From contig NC_133216.1 of NCBI RefSeq assembly GCF_040436345.1, forward strand, positions 164,001 to 228,000: a stretch of DNA of 64,000 nucleotides, given 5' to 3'. The notes under the pieces were generated by a model. That model was not told the DNA's origin. It saw only the letters and a list, made by a program, of their open reading frames with translations, and ran no database searches. The position numbers and the translations under genes are program-made. This stretch comes from Pagrus major (lineage: Eukaryota; Chordata; Actinopteri; Spariformes; Sparidae). This document shows, in pieces, positions 1-10,070 of the stretch (its first letter is position 1; every line of letters starts with the position of its first letter).

Positions 1-228
1 CTCACTATTAAGGCATTGTCTATAGCATGTGTCAGGAAAAACAAAAAACAAAGAACCACATAGAGAACACAAAAGTGACCTTCCACTTCATCAATCTGAC
101 GCAGGAACTGAACTACAACTGCATCAGATCCCCGATGATATTGGGGCAGAGAGGTGAAACCTGCCCTCTCTGTGGGAAAAAGCACACATAGTGCAAATAA
201 GACCAAAATTACAACATGTAAAAAAGGT
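1..228. other. Unassigned edge sequence
   Basis: I recognise no gene here. It lies downstream of the L1 remnant in that element's own (- strand) direction, where its ORF2 would be expected, but I see no endonuclease or RT motif. A short + strand open stretch around 76-190 ends with a CPLCG-type cysteine pair, too little to name. Confidence 0.3.
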
Positions 229-1600
229 CTAAACGAGTGTATTCCACTCATAGGCATAGCCTCTAATCATCCCTAAAACAAGACGACTGCCAAAGAACCA
301 AGCAGCAAGCTCTTCAGAGCCCGTAATATCAAGAAAAATAAAATAAAATAAAATAAAACCCCAAACGATCTCCACACTTCCCTCCCGCTCCCACAAGATA
401 CAAATATTGATATACATGTCCATATTCTGGTAATTTAAATGAATGTAGTGTCATCCCTCTCAACCCACAATCTAGTGTCTGTGACTGCAACTCGACTTAA
501 ACAGTCCTTTTACCCCCCTTGCTGTCCAGTCATACTGATACTCTGTCAGAGATGTATAGCCTCCGTATCAGTATGATAACTTACTCAGAACCTCATTGCG
601 CAGATGTGTAACCACGTAAGATGATGTGCAGTCCCGAGTCAACCTCTAGCCCAGCGTCTTCAGAAAGTCCTCAGCATCCCCCCTTGCCCCGAACCTGTGT
701 TCCTTGCCGTTGTGGTTCACGGTGAGCGTAGCGGGGAAGCGCATCCCGAATCGGATGCCTTTGTTTATCAGGGCTTGACACACGTCGTTGAAGGCGCGGC
801 GTTTCCCTCTGATCACGGGAGACAAATCCTGATGAATGAGGATGTGCCTCCCGCCGTGTTCCAGGACAGACTTCTTCCTCGCCGCTGCCATTATCCTCAG
901 TTTGTCTCTGGGGTTATGAAGTTTTATTATCACCGGCCGAGGACGCGCCCCCCTCGGTCCCAGGCTGCGGTGCACCCGGTCAATCTTGATGCGGCTCCTC
1001 TCGGCGCTCGTAGACAATCCGAGCACAGTAGGCAGCCAGGATTCAAAAAACTGTATAGGCTCCTTTCCCTCTGTGCCTTCTTCCAAATTGAGGATACGAA
1101 TATTGTCTCGCCTACTTCGGTTCTCCAGATCATCCATGCCATCAGACATTTGTTTTATTTTATTTTCCGCGGAGGCGAGTCTGGTCTCTAGGTCTGTCAC
1201 TACTTCTTCCACATCTGAGACACGCTGCTCCGCGGCAGTAATACGCTTCGACTGGCTCTCTAAGGTCGAGGAAATTTTCTCTAGCATGTTGGAAAACTTA
1301 TCGAGTTTCTCCTCCATCACTTCACTGAAGTTTTGTGTTACCTTGTGGATAAGAGCAGCCGTGTCCATGGCCGGTGGGGTTTCGCTAGCTTGTGGCGGCG
1401 GGTACTCTTCTTGGCTAGCGCTAGCGGCTAAAACATTAGCCCCCTTTCGTGCTTGAATCTTCGTCTGTTTCGACATTGCAGCTTGTCAAAATTTTACTTT
1501 TCTTCGTCTGGTTGAGTCTTTCGGCACTGTACTAGCGTATCGAGTCAAAAAAGGACAACTAACCTGCAGATAATTCGGATAAAATTAAGTGGGAACGGGA
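229..1600 (-). mobile_element. L1-type LINE remnant: 5' UTR, ORF1 and ORF1-ORF2 spacer
   Basis: The ORF at 1476-646 (276 aa) defines this as a fish L1-clade LINE read on the - strand. The stretch 1477 to about 1600 fits a short 5' UTR, and 645 to about 229 fits the spacer before ORF2. No ORF2 endonuclease or RT is visible, so the copy is 3'-incomplete or continues outside the window. The boundary near 1600 is approximate; beyond it lies an unrelated LINE fragment on the same strand. Confidence 0.7.
646..1476 (-). CDS. LINE-1 ORF1p-like RNA-binding protein (276 aa)
   Basis: ORF1 proteins of L1 elements bind the element's RNA as trimers and act as nucleic-acid chaperones during retrotransposition. 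Seen here: a short disordered N-terminus (to about residue 40), a long heptad-like coiled coil rich in E, K and L (about 45-120), the join DLENRSRRDNIRI (about 116-128) where the RRM-like domain begins, and a basic C-terminal domain (about 185-270) with RPVIIKLHNPRDKLRIM and FPATLTV. The length and order match fish L1 ORF1p. The frame is intact with an ATG start. Its partner ORF2 is not present, so this copy is presumably not autonomous. It is a mobile-element gene, not a host gene. Confidence 0.85.
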   Translation of the reverse strand: MSKQTKIQARKGANVLAASASQEEYPPPQASETPPAMDTAALIHKVTQNFSEVMEEKLDKFSNMLEKISSTLESQSKRITAAEQRVSDVEEVVTDLETRLASAENKIKQMSDGMDDLENRSRRDNIRILNLEEGTEGKEPIQFFESWLPTVLGLSTSAERSRIKIDRVHRSLGPRGARPRPVIIKLHNPRDKLRIMAAARKKSVLEHGGRHILIHQDLSPVIRGKRRAFNDVCQALINKGIRFGMRFPATLTVNHNGKEHRFGARGDAEDFLKTLG

Positions 1601-1629
1601 GCTCGGTGAAAACACGTCTTCAGTCAGCC

Positions 1630-2600
1630 ATGGTCAGGTCACGCCCCCCTGCCCAGGCTTTTGACCGGCTGTTCAGGCACCGTTGGAATTGGGTCGTTGT
1701 CAGTGAAGAACCTTGTGTCACTCAGCACCCCCTTAGCTATGGAGATGCTTCGCGATTTGTTGGGCTTGATTTTTATTCGGGCCCACTTGATGTTTTCCTG
1801 CAGCTTTCCAAGTATGCTATAGTAGTGGTCAGTGTTGTCACGTTGTCCATGTATGCCCTGATAGGTGGAAACATAGCCCAGCCGTGGTTCGTTCACCGCC
1901 CACTACCCATTTTGAGGCCCTGATGGTGACTTCCATGGCCATCATAAAAGCCAAAGGTGAGACTGTGCAACCTGCCATGGTGCCTCCTTCCAAGCGCTGA
2001 AGTCGGCCGTTGTGAGGTACAGTTGCAGGTCCTGGAAATAGGTCTTGACATGTGTGGTGATGAGCTCTGGTACATGGAAGAAGTTGAAGGATTCCCAGAT
2101 AAGTTCATGGGAAACTGAGCCAAACGCGTTGGCTACATCAAGGAAGACCACATGTAGGCTTGTCCGTCTTTGCTGCTTGGATCTGGTGCCAGATCATGCT
2201 TGTATGCTCCAAGCAACCAGAGAATCCTGGAATTCCGGCTTTCTTGACAGATGTACCAATGTACTTATTTCTTCCCAGGTAGGTGGATAGCCTCTGTGCT
2301 ACAATGCTCAAAAAGATCTTCCCCTCTACGTTGAGAAGACAGATTGGTCGGAATTGACTGATGATTGATGCATCCTTTTCTTTTGGTACAAGCACACCGC
2401 CAGCCCTTCACCAAGCCTTGGGTATTCTTTGCTTCTGCCACACTACCCTCATTAGCCTCCACAGAAAGCGTAGGACATCCGGCACGTTCTTGTAGAGCTT
2501 GTATGGTACTCCATTAGGCCCCGGAGCTGATGCTGCTCTTGCTTGCCGGACTGTGTTCTCCACTTTCCATTTTGCCAGGCTAGTGTCCAGGTTGAAGTTA
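1630..2600 (-). mobile_element. Degenerate non-LTR reverse transcriptase fragment
   Basis: Read on the - strand, fragments in shifting frames give successive RT motifs: [14 protein letters not shown] (about 2545-2500), FRPICLLNVEGKIF (about 2360-2315), GIPGFSGCLEHT (about 2235-2200), LDVANAFGSVSHELIW (about 2145-2095), a catalytic-box region reading YMDN rather than YMDD (about 1855), and PIPTVPEQPVKSLG (about 1690-1650). This is a LINE-type RT with several frameshifts, so inactive. The motif style recalls the early-branching non-LTR groups (R2/NeSL-like) more than L1 or CR1, but the family call is from memory and weak. The 5' side abuts a TA microsatellite. Confidence 0.65.
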
Positions 2601-2636
2601 GGACATACATATACATGTATACATACATACATACAG

Positions 2637-2897
<261 letters not shown>

Positions 2898-3210
2898 ATA
2901 TGTGATGTTGTTTTCTCAGTTAAGTCTACTTCGTTATGAAGCCTGCGGAGATATGTCCTGCCGTATTTAATATTGCTGATAGTATGAGTCCTTACTTTTG
3001 TATTCTTCTTACTGTATTTATATGTGCATTCATGGCAGAGCCATTCAAATCATGTACTGAGTGTTTATATCGAAAATGCTTTAAATGAAGTTTAAAAAAA
3101 TATAGCTATGTGTACTATAATTCCTAGCAATTTATATGAAGAATAAAAGCAGGCTTCTACATGATTTGTTTTTTGCTGACATTAATTAAACATGAGTATC
3201 AATAACTTAT
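2898..3210. other. Unique spacer up to the start of segmental copy A
   Basis: AT-rich sequence without recognisable gene. Similarity to copy B (14374 onward) starts abruptly at about 3143, at AATAAAAGCAGGCTTC; the sequence to the left is unrelated, so this marks the left breakpoint of the duplication. Confidence 0.5.
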
Positions 3211-3289
3211 GAGGTCACACTGCTGCTGTGGGTGTCCTCTGCGTTCAAAAGTTTTAAAGCAGAGTTTCAGCTCAGTTTGGAGGGACTCA
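3211..3289 (+). promoter_or_regulatory. OR promoter module upstream of OR-1
   Basis: Order: GAGGTCACACTGCTGCTGTG, then TTTTAAAGCAGAGTTTCAG, then CTCAGTTTGGAGGGACTCA. The same order recurs before 14 of the 15 intact ORs. A donor-like ACTG|GTGAAC follows at 3314/3315, and an acceptor-like GAACCAG at 3570 precedes the ATG, predicting a 256-bp leader intron. The role as core promoter and first exon is inferred from conservation and position. Confidence 0.6.
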
Positions 3290-3580
3290 TAGTACGACTG
3301 CAGCCGGACAACTGGTGAACACTCTAATTCACACAAGGTTTCAAACTTAGTTTTGTCCTTTTGAACCTCAGCATTGAACAGACTTTGCAAAGTAAATTTT
3401 CTGTTTGGGGTTGTTTAACAAAATGATATCCATTGTGATGAATCTGTTTCAAGCTATTGTGTTGACCTCTACTTGTTTTGCACAAAGTGCAGCTAAAACA
3501 TAGAGCACATATAAACAAACAATATAACTACCAGTTGACAAAATTATTACTTTGTGTTATTTTGAACCAGATGGAGGATC

Positions 3581-4510
3581 ATGATGAACTCAACACAGGT
3601 TTCATTTTTCACACTTAGTGCCTACTTTGACACCGGGCTGTTGAAATACTTATATTTCATGATTGTTTTGTCTCTATACATTTTAATCATTTGTTCCAAC
3701 CTGCTGCTCATTGTGGTTATCTGTATGAACAGAAGCTTACATGAACCTATGTACATGTTCCTGTGCAGCCTGTTTGTAAATGAACTGTTTGGTAGTTCAG
3801 GGTTGTTTCCGTTCCTTCTGACTCAGATTCTCTCTGACATTCACACTGTTTCTGCTTCTCTTTGTTTCCTGCAGATTTTCTGTGTGTACACTTATGGAGG
3901 TGTAGAACTTTTAAACTTAGCCGTCATGTCTTATGACAGATATCTTGCTATCTGTTATCCTCTGCAATATAACACATTTATGACGTATAACAAGATTGCC
4001 ATGCTTATTACTCTAATATGGTTACTCATGTTTCTTGTACATTCTTGTACAGCATCTTTGGTTGTTCCTTTACAACTGTGTGGGAACATTATTAAAAAAG
4101 TGTACTGTGACTATCACTCTGTTGTGAAACTGGCCTGCTATGACACCACACTGAATAACATCTATGGACTCATTACTAGTGCCTTCTTTGTCTTTGGTCC
4201 TCTAACTGTAATCTTTTACACGTACATGAGGATCCTTAAAGTTTGTTTCTCCGGCTCTAAACAGACGAGACAGAAAGCCGTCAGTACCTGCACACCTCAC
4301 CTCGCTTCTCTGCTCAACTTCTGTTTTGGGGCTTGTTTTGAAATATTACAGAGCAGGTTTGATATGAACAGTGTTCCCAATATGTTGAGTATATTTTTAT
4401 CACTGTACTTTCTTACATGTCCTCCACTCTTCAACCCTGTAATGTATGGGCTCAAACTGTCTAAAATCTGTGTCATATGTAAAAGTCTCATTACAAATGT
4501 AGGCTGTTAG
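3581..4510 (+). CDS. Olfactory receptor OR-1 (309 aa)
   Basis: Odorant-binding class A GPCR, expected in cilia of olfactory neurons and coupled to Golf. Visible: sequon NST at 3-5; TM1 about 23-48; PMYMFL 56-61; TM2 about 58-82; TM3 with Cys95, the usual disulfide partner of ECL2; SYDRYLAIC 117-125; TM4 about 139-160; three ECL2 cysteines (167, 176, 186) typical of ORs; TM5 about 194-220; KAVSTCTPHL 232-241 at TM6; NPVMYGL 285-291 in TM7. Full length, one coding exon. The start is ATGATG in the conserved AGGATCATG context, so residue 1 or 2 may initiate. It is copied almost exactly as OR-3 (six substitutions). Fish OR subgroup (perhaps delta-like) is not determined. Confidence 0.95.
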   Translation: MMNSTQVSFFTLSAYFDTGLLKYLYFMIVLSLYILIICSNLLLIVVICMNRSLHEPMYMFLCSLFVNELFGSSGLFPFLLTQILSDIHTVSASLCFLQIFCVYTYGGVELLNLAVMSYDRYLAICYPLQYNTFMTYNKIAMLITLIWLLMFLVHSCTASLVVPLQLCGNIIKKVYCDYHSVVKLACYDTTLNNIYGLITSAFFVFGPLTVIFYTYMRILKVCFSGSKQTRQKAVSTCTPHLASLLNFCFGACFEILQSRFDMNSVPNMLSIFLSLYFLTCPPLFNPVMYGLKLSKICVICKSLITNVGC

Positions 4511-4812
4511 TAGCGTACAGATTTGCCTATTTTCTTTAATGTTAATGGCCCCTTGTATTATTTTAACCATGCATTGTGTTATCATTTTAAAAACAGATTT
4601 ATACTTGAGATTTGTGACTTATGAAAAGTCTTTATTTTTTAAAATTGTTTTTCACATTAAGGAAATGTCTGACTAGCTGAATGTCATTCCAACATTATGA
4701 CATCATAGCCAACACATCTGGTATGCACGGCCATAGGTGAGTGTACGCTGCAGCAGCAACACCGTGGTCAGCACACCTGCAACTGCTGTGCCTTCTGTCA
4801 TAACCTATATGT
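4511..4812. other. OR-1 3' flank
   Basis: Presumed 3' UTR and flank; no other gene seen. The first 60 bases resemble the flanks of OR-3 and OR-5 (TTTGCCTATTTTCTTTAATG), so the three 3' ends share ancestry. No clear AATAAA signal close to the stop. Confidence 0.4.
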
Positions 4813-5320
4813 TATAAACAGCTGTGGTCAAAAGTTTCCGTCCACTCATAAAGAAAATATTCATCATGTCAGCCTTCAGTTGATTCCTACAGCTCTTATG
4901 TTTCTGTGATCAATGAGTGCAATCTACTTTGTCACAAAAATATTAATAAAGTTTGATTCAATAATTTAATTTATTATAGGTCTTCTGAACATGAGACCAA
5001 ATCTGCTGGATCATAAATATACATACAGCAACTTGAATGATAATTTTTCTGATTGTAGAAAGTTGTGTGAATCAGATTTGTTCTGTAGCATGGCCCAAGC
5101 ATGGTGCTGGTAGTGTTCTGCTGTGGGGCGGTTCTGCTGCCAGTGGATCTGCTGCTCTAAAGAAAGTAAATGGAGTAATGAAGAAGGAGGATCATCTCCA
5201 AATTCTTCAGGAAAACCTGAAATCATCAGCAGCAGATTGGGTCTTGGGTGCGGTTGGGTGTTCCAACAGGACAATGATCCAAACACACATCAAAGGTGAA
5301 GGAACGGATCAATCAGGCCA
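4813..5320 (+). mobile_element. Tc1-like DNA transposon fragment
   Basis: Begins with a Tc1-style terminal sequence (GTGGTCAAAAGTTTCCGTCC) and carries a C-terminal transposase piece on + (about 5085-5300): WPKHGAGSVLLWG, ALKKVNGVMKKEDHLQILQE and FQQDNDPKHT-like. These fit the DDE core around the second Asp and its downstream HT motif. The frame is broken, the DNA-binding domains are missing, and no right terminal repeat is seen. Inactive. Confidence 0.7.
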
Positions 5321-6105
5321 GAACTGAGGTTTTGAACGGCGTTAACGGTGTTCATTTTTTTGACGCATAATTAACACACGCACGTTATGACCTTCAGCCT
5401 GCCCGTAGTTTGAGATATCAGAGAGCGATGCAGCAGTCACGTTGTGGACAGCAGCAGAAACAAACCGCCTTGAGCAGATGTAACCATAGTGGGTCGGCAC
5501 AAGAAGGAGGAGAAGGATTCTGCAGTGTTTACAGCGTTTATTTGACCCAAACCTGCGGGAGACAGTTCAGATACAAAATGTCGTCATCCGTCTTTTTGTC
5601 TCACGCCTAAACATACAGAATGACACTCGTTACACACACACACACACACACACAGAACCACAGTCTCTGTACGTAGCTCTAAACGAGGCAGCCGAGTGGC
5701 GCCGATATCTGTACCATAAAATAGTTTGTAAAAACTTGTTCTGAATGTAAAAACTAGTGAAAACAACTGATAAAAACATATTTACATTCTCTGTGCATAT
5801 TTTTCTTCACATTCAATAGGTTAAACCCACATTTACACGGCAAACAACAAAAATATGTTGGCGGGATTTCCCGCCGAACTCACCCTCAGCCATTGCAAAC
5901 ATTACTGTGAGGGGAAGAAGGGAGGGGCTACAGAAGCCTGGAGGACTACGGGGGCTCAGGAGGAACAAAAAGAAAGCAAAGTGCAGAAAAATGCCCTCTC
6001 ACAGGTAAAAGGAAAATAAAACTATTTAAATAAGATAAAATTCAAAAACCAAATACAACATAAATATAATAAATAATAAAGGTACATTTTTAACTCTGTT
6101 ACACA
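5321..6105. other. Repeat-derived spacer with CA microsatellite and palindrome
   Basis: Contains a GTTAACGGTG/ATTAACACACGC segment (about 5340-5400) that resembles ends of fish hAT-type repeats, a short (CA)n at 5632-5654, and the palindrome GGCGGGATTTCCCGCC near 5862. The 53-bp stretch around 5950-6002 is absent from copy B. No gene recognised. Confidence 0.35.
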
Positions 6106-6204
6106 GAAATGGATAATCAGAATCAGAATAAGAAATACTTTATTATCCCTAGGGGAAATTGTTTGTGTTACAGCTGCTCCCATTCAAAGTTCAGAATATG
6201 CAGA

Positions 6205-6230
6205 AATAATAATAATAATAATAATAATAA
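6205..6230. repeat. (AAT)n microsatellite, left side of Rex3 insertion
   Basis: About eight AAT units. In copy B the matching tract at 17388-17475 is continuous, so the Rex3 LINE landed inside this microsatellite. Confidence 0.8.
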
Positions 6231-7884
6231 CTGTTGTTTCGCCCTACGGGCCAAACGGCAGTGCAGAGTACCCGGCCTTCTTGGGGTCCCTGGGAGGGGT
6301 ACTGGAGAGTGCTCCAACTGGGGACTCCATCGTTCTACTGGGGGACTTCAACGCTCACGTGGGCAGCGACAGTGTTACCTGGAGGGGTGTGATTGGGAGG
6401 AAGGGCCTCCCTGATCTGAACCCGAGTGGTGTTCTGTTGTTGGACTTCTGTGCTAGCCACAGTTTGTCCATAACGAACACCATGTTCAAGCATAAGGGTG
6501 TTCATCGGTGCACGTGGCACCGGGACACCCTAGGCCGGAGGTCAATGATCGACTTTGTGGTCGTGTCATCTGACCTCCGGCCATATGTCTTGGACACTCG
6601 GGTGAAGAGAGGGGCTGAGCTGTCAACTGATCACCACCTGGTGGTGAGTTGGTTTCGCTGGCAGGGGAGGAAGCTGGACAGACTTGGCAGACCCAAACGT
6701 ACTGTGAGGGTCTGCTGGGAACGTCTGGTGGAACCCTCTGTCGGGGAGGGGAAGCAGCACCCTGCCAACACTGTTCATGGTGGAGGCGGGGAGCTGTTGA
6801 CCTCGACTGGGGATATCGTCGGGAGTACGGGGGTCGGGGGCCCTCTGCTAAGGGCTGTACGGTCCCTGAATGACCGGAGCAGGAGCTTGGTTCGCATTGC
6901 CGGCAGTAAGTCAGACCTGTTTCCAGTACATGTTGGACTCCGGCAGGGCTGCCCTTTGTCACCGGTTCTGTTCATTATTTTTATGGACAGAATTTCTAGG
7001 CACAGTCATGGGCTGGAGGGGATCTGGTTCGGGAGCCACTGGATTTCATCCCTGCTTTTCACAGATGGCAGATTGTCTTGTTGGCTCCTTCGAGCCGGGA
7101 CCTCCAGCATGTCCTGGGGCGGTTTGCAGCCGAGTGTGAAGCAGCTGGGATGAGAATCAGCACCTCCAAGTCTGAGGCCATGGTTCTCGACCGGAAAAAG
7201 GTGGCTTGTTCCCTCCGGGTTGGGGGAGAGTTCCTGCCTCAAGTGGAGGAGTTCAAGTATCTCGGGGTCTTGTTGAGTTGAGTGAGGGAAGGATGGAGCG
7301 TGAGATTGACAGGCGGATCGGTGCGGCGGCCGCAGTAATGCGGTCGCTGTATCGGTCTGTTGTGGTGAAGAGAGAGCTGAGCCGAACGGCGAGGCTCTCG
7401 ATTTACCGGTCAGTCTACGTTCCTACCCTCACCTATGGTCATGAACTTTGGGTCATGACCGAAAGAATGAGATCCTGGATACAAGCGGCCGAAATGAGTT
7501 TCCTTCGCAGGGTGGCAGGGCGCTCCCTTAGAGATAGGGTGAGGAGCTCTGACACATGGGAGGAGCTTGGAGTAGAACCGCTGCTCCTCCACATCGAGAG
7601 GAGTCAGCTGAGGTGGCTCTGGCATCTGTATCGGATGCCCCCTGGACGCCTCCCTTGGGAGGTGTTCCAGGCATGCCCCACCGGGAGGAGGAGACCCCGA
7701 GGAAGACCCAGGACACGCTGGAGTGACTATGTCACCCGGCTGGCCTGGGAACGCCTTGGGATCCTCCCGGAGGAGCTGGAGGAAGTGTCCGGGGAGAGGG
7801 AAGTCTGGGTGTACCTGCTCAGGCAGCTGCCCCCGCGACCCGGCCCCGGATAAGTGGTAGAAAATGGATGGATGGATGGATGGA
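6231..7884 (+). mobile_element. Rex3/RTE-like LINE, 5'-truncated and internally deleted
   Basis: GC-rich compared with its surroundings. From left to right on + it encodes the end of an APE-type endonuclease ([11 protein letters not shown] about 6335-6365; DHHLVVSW about 6630-6655), then a jump to the RT palm ([13 protein letters not shown] about 6935-6972), a catalytic region reading FTDG instead of FADD (about 7058), then TSKSEAMVLDRKK, LTYGHELWVMTER and a C-terminus RGRPRTRWSDYV. It ends in a GATG-type tandem repeat (about 7864-7884), as known for teleost Rex3. RT fingers and the endonuclease N-terminus are missing and frames shift, so it is dead. Absent from copy B: inserted after the duplication. 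Confidence 0.85.
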
Positions 7885-7955
7885 ATAATAATAGTAATAG
7901 TAGTAGTAATACTACTACTACTACTACTACTACTAATAATAATAATAATAATATC
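7885..7955. repeat. Trinucleotide microsatellite (AAT/AGT/ACT)n
   Basis: AATAGT, AGTAAT, ACT and AAT runs, the continuation of the microsatellite split by the Rex3 insertion. The copy B equivalent is at 17388-17475. Confidence 0.9.
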
Positions 7956-9039
7956 AATATCAACAAAAACAAAACAAAAATACAAGAAATGTACATACAT
8001 ACATAGCAATAATGCCACACTCAGATCGAGGAGTTAAACAGTTTGATGGCCATGGGCAGGAATGATTTCCTGTGGCGCTCTGTGGTGCATCTTGGTGGAT
8101 CAGTCTAGTGCTGAATGTACTCCTGTGGCTGACCACCACGTCATGGAGTGGATGAGAGCCATTGTCCAAGATGACATGTAACTTGTACAGCATCCTCCGC
8201 TCTGACACCACCGTCAGAGAGTCCAGCTCCACTCCCACAACATCACTGGCCTTGCGGATCAGTCTATTCAACCTTTTTGCATCCGCTACCCTCAGCCTGC
8301 TGCCCCAGCACACAACGACATGGAGCATAGCACTGACCACCACAGACTCATAAAACATCCTGAGCATAGTCCGGCAGATGTTGAATGACCTCAATCATCT
8401 CAGAAAATAGAGATGACTCTGTCCTTTCATGTAGAGGGCATCTGTGTTCTTAACCCAGTCCAGTTTATTATCAATATGGACTCCCAGATACTTATAATCC
8501 TCCACAATGTCCACACTGATCCCCTGGAAGGAAACAGGGGTCAACGGCACCTCGGTCCTCCTCAGGTTCCCAACCAGTTCCTTGGTCTTTGTCACATTGA
8601 GCTGTAGATGGTTCTGCTCACACCATGTGACAAAGTTGTCCACAGTAGTCCTGTACTCATCCTCAGCACCTTCACTGATACATCCAACTATTTCTGAGTC
8701 ATCCGAGAACTTCTGGAGATGACAGGTCTCTGTGCAGTAGTTGAAGTCCGAAAGAAAAGGGTCTTTTGAATAAAGTTCAGCTTCAAAGCTGCCAGATGGT
8801 TTTCTCCACATAAACAAAGTTCAATCATCACAAACTGACAAACGATGTAGCTTACAAGCAATAAAATACACGCTAATTTCTAGTATCTGCCCAGACACTA
8901 AATAAGCCTCACACGGGGCACCATTGTTGGGATTAATGGTAGGACAGGTGTGGTTATTAGAAATGAATAATTATTTATAGTTATTATTAAAATTAAATTA
9001 ATCAAAATTAATAATCAAATCATGAAAATGGGGCAGTTG

Positions 9040-9363
9040 TCACCTGCACAGTGTGGTAGCTGTTCTGCAGCTGGACAAGTCGTTCTTGGTTTGCTGCGGC
9101 TTGCAGCTGGGCTTTGCACTGGTAAGTAGCGCTATTTGACCAAGCACCTCTGGTATGGTGCGTTGCAGCTTTCCAGCTGGGTCATTAACATAGCTTATTA
9201 GCTCCTGTAATTTCTCGTCACAGGTTCTAATGTTATAGCTATTTAGGTGGCCTCTCTCCTCTATGGAGAGGCAAAGGAGACCAGCGACCGCATCCTGCAG
9301 GGCTGGGTCGTCTGGCTCGTGAGTAGCTCTGGCTCCTGTCACACTGGGGTTTTGTCTACTCAT
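9040..9363 (-). CDS. Unclassified helical ORF, copy A (107 aa)
   Basis: I do not recognise this protein. It starts MSRQNPSVTGARATHEPDDP, is acidic and then helical and Leu/Gln-rich (LQELISYVNDPAGKLQRTIPEVLGQIALL), consistent with a coiled coil. The second copy (18541-18885) differs near the C-terminus. In copy B the coding sequence runs into CAG|GTGAC, a good splice-donor match, so it could be the first exon of a spliced gene or of a mobile element. No partner exon is identifiable. It sits just beyond the truncated end of a LINE. Confidence 0.35.
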   Translation of the reverse strand: MSRQNPSVTGARATHEPDDPALQDAVAGLLCLSIEERGHLNSYNIRTCDEKLQELISYVNDPAGKLQRTIPEVLGQIALLTSAKPSCKPQQTKNDLSSCRTATTLCR

Positions 9364-9890
9364 TTTACTGAAGTAGTGGTGATAGCCAGTTGGTTCAATA
9401 AGTTATGTGAGGGAGTGCTATGTTGCTGATGCTGATGCACAAGTGAGAGGCTATACCTGTGACTTACAATCCTACCTGTTAGTAGGTGTTATGCTTATTA
9501 CTCTCATGCAAGCTATCCTGTTAGGATGTTAATGAGGTGGCTTCAGCACCTTTTGGGGAGTAATAGCTAAGGTTATAGTGTTAGTGACCTGAGAATTGAA
9601 ATAGCATGTAAAGTATTTAGGGCTAAAAAAAACTAACAATGAACCACTTCTACACTACAGCAATCTACAAACCACAGTTTAATATATTTGGCAAGTTATG
9701 AGTGCTTAATTTGCAAACAAAAATAAAAGATTTCTACCTTTGAGGTTATTCTGGAGAATATACTGGACAGTATCTGCTGTTTTGGATTTTGCAACAATAA
9801 TAAACACACATTTGCATGAAGCACATTTGTCCACTCCCATGTTGATAAGAGTATTAAAAACTTGAAAAATATCCCTTTAAGGTTTATTTG
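9364..9890. other. Spacer, nothing recognised
   Basis: AT-rich, conserved with copy B (18886-19410). No ORF, RNA gene or repeat I can name. Confidence 0.3.
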
Positions 9891-10070
9891 GAACAGATAA
9901 AAAATGTCTGATTAATTTGCGATGAATCGCGAGTTAACTATGGACAATCATGTGATTAATCGCAATTAAATATTTTAATCGATTGACAACCCTAATATAT
10001 TTATATATATAATATACATATATAATATCATATATACAATATGATATTATATATGTTTGTATAATAACTG
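9890..10070. mobile_element. hAT-like terminal repeat segment and AT-rich palindrome
   Basis: GATTAATTTGCGATGAATCG, then GTGATTAATCGCAATTAAAT and TTTTAATCGATTGACAACCC, form a motif I associate with ends of a common fish hAT-type element. It is followed by a (TA)-rich near-palindrome (9995-10060, ATATGATATTATATATG). The family is from memory and no partner end is certain. Confidence 0.4.

Larger units (their letters stand above)
6109..8822 (-). mobile_element. CR1/L2-type LINE (5'-truncated), split by a Rex3 insertion
   Basis: The - strand body at 8817-8018 encodes the late part of an RT: FSDDSEIVGCI (the F/YxDD catalytic box with Ala replaced by Ser), then HLQLNVTKTKELV, YKYLGVHIDNKLDW, RTMLRMFYESVV and CWGSRLRVADAKRLNRLIRK. 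One in-frame TGA separates YFLR from LRSFN and is also present in copy B, so it predates the duplication. The 3' tail lies at 6200-6109, an AATAAAG-type end with GATTCT repeats, and is separated from the body by the Rex3 element inserted in the AAT microsatellite. Inactive. Confidence 0.8.

Noticed and set aside
697-1456. Frames on + overlapping the L1 ORF1
   Set aside because: Antisense shadows of ORF1.
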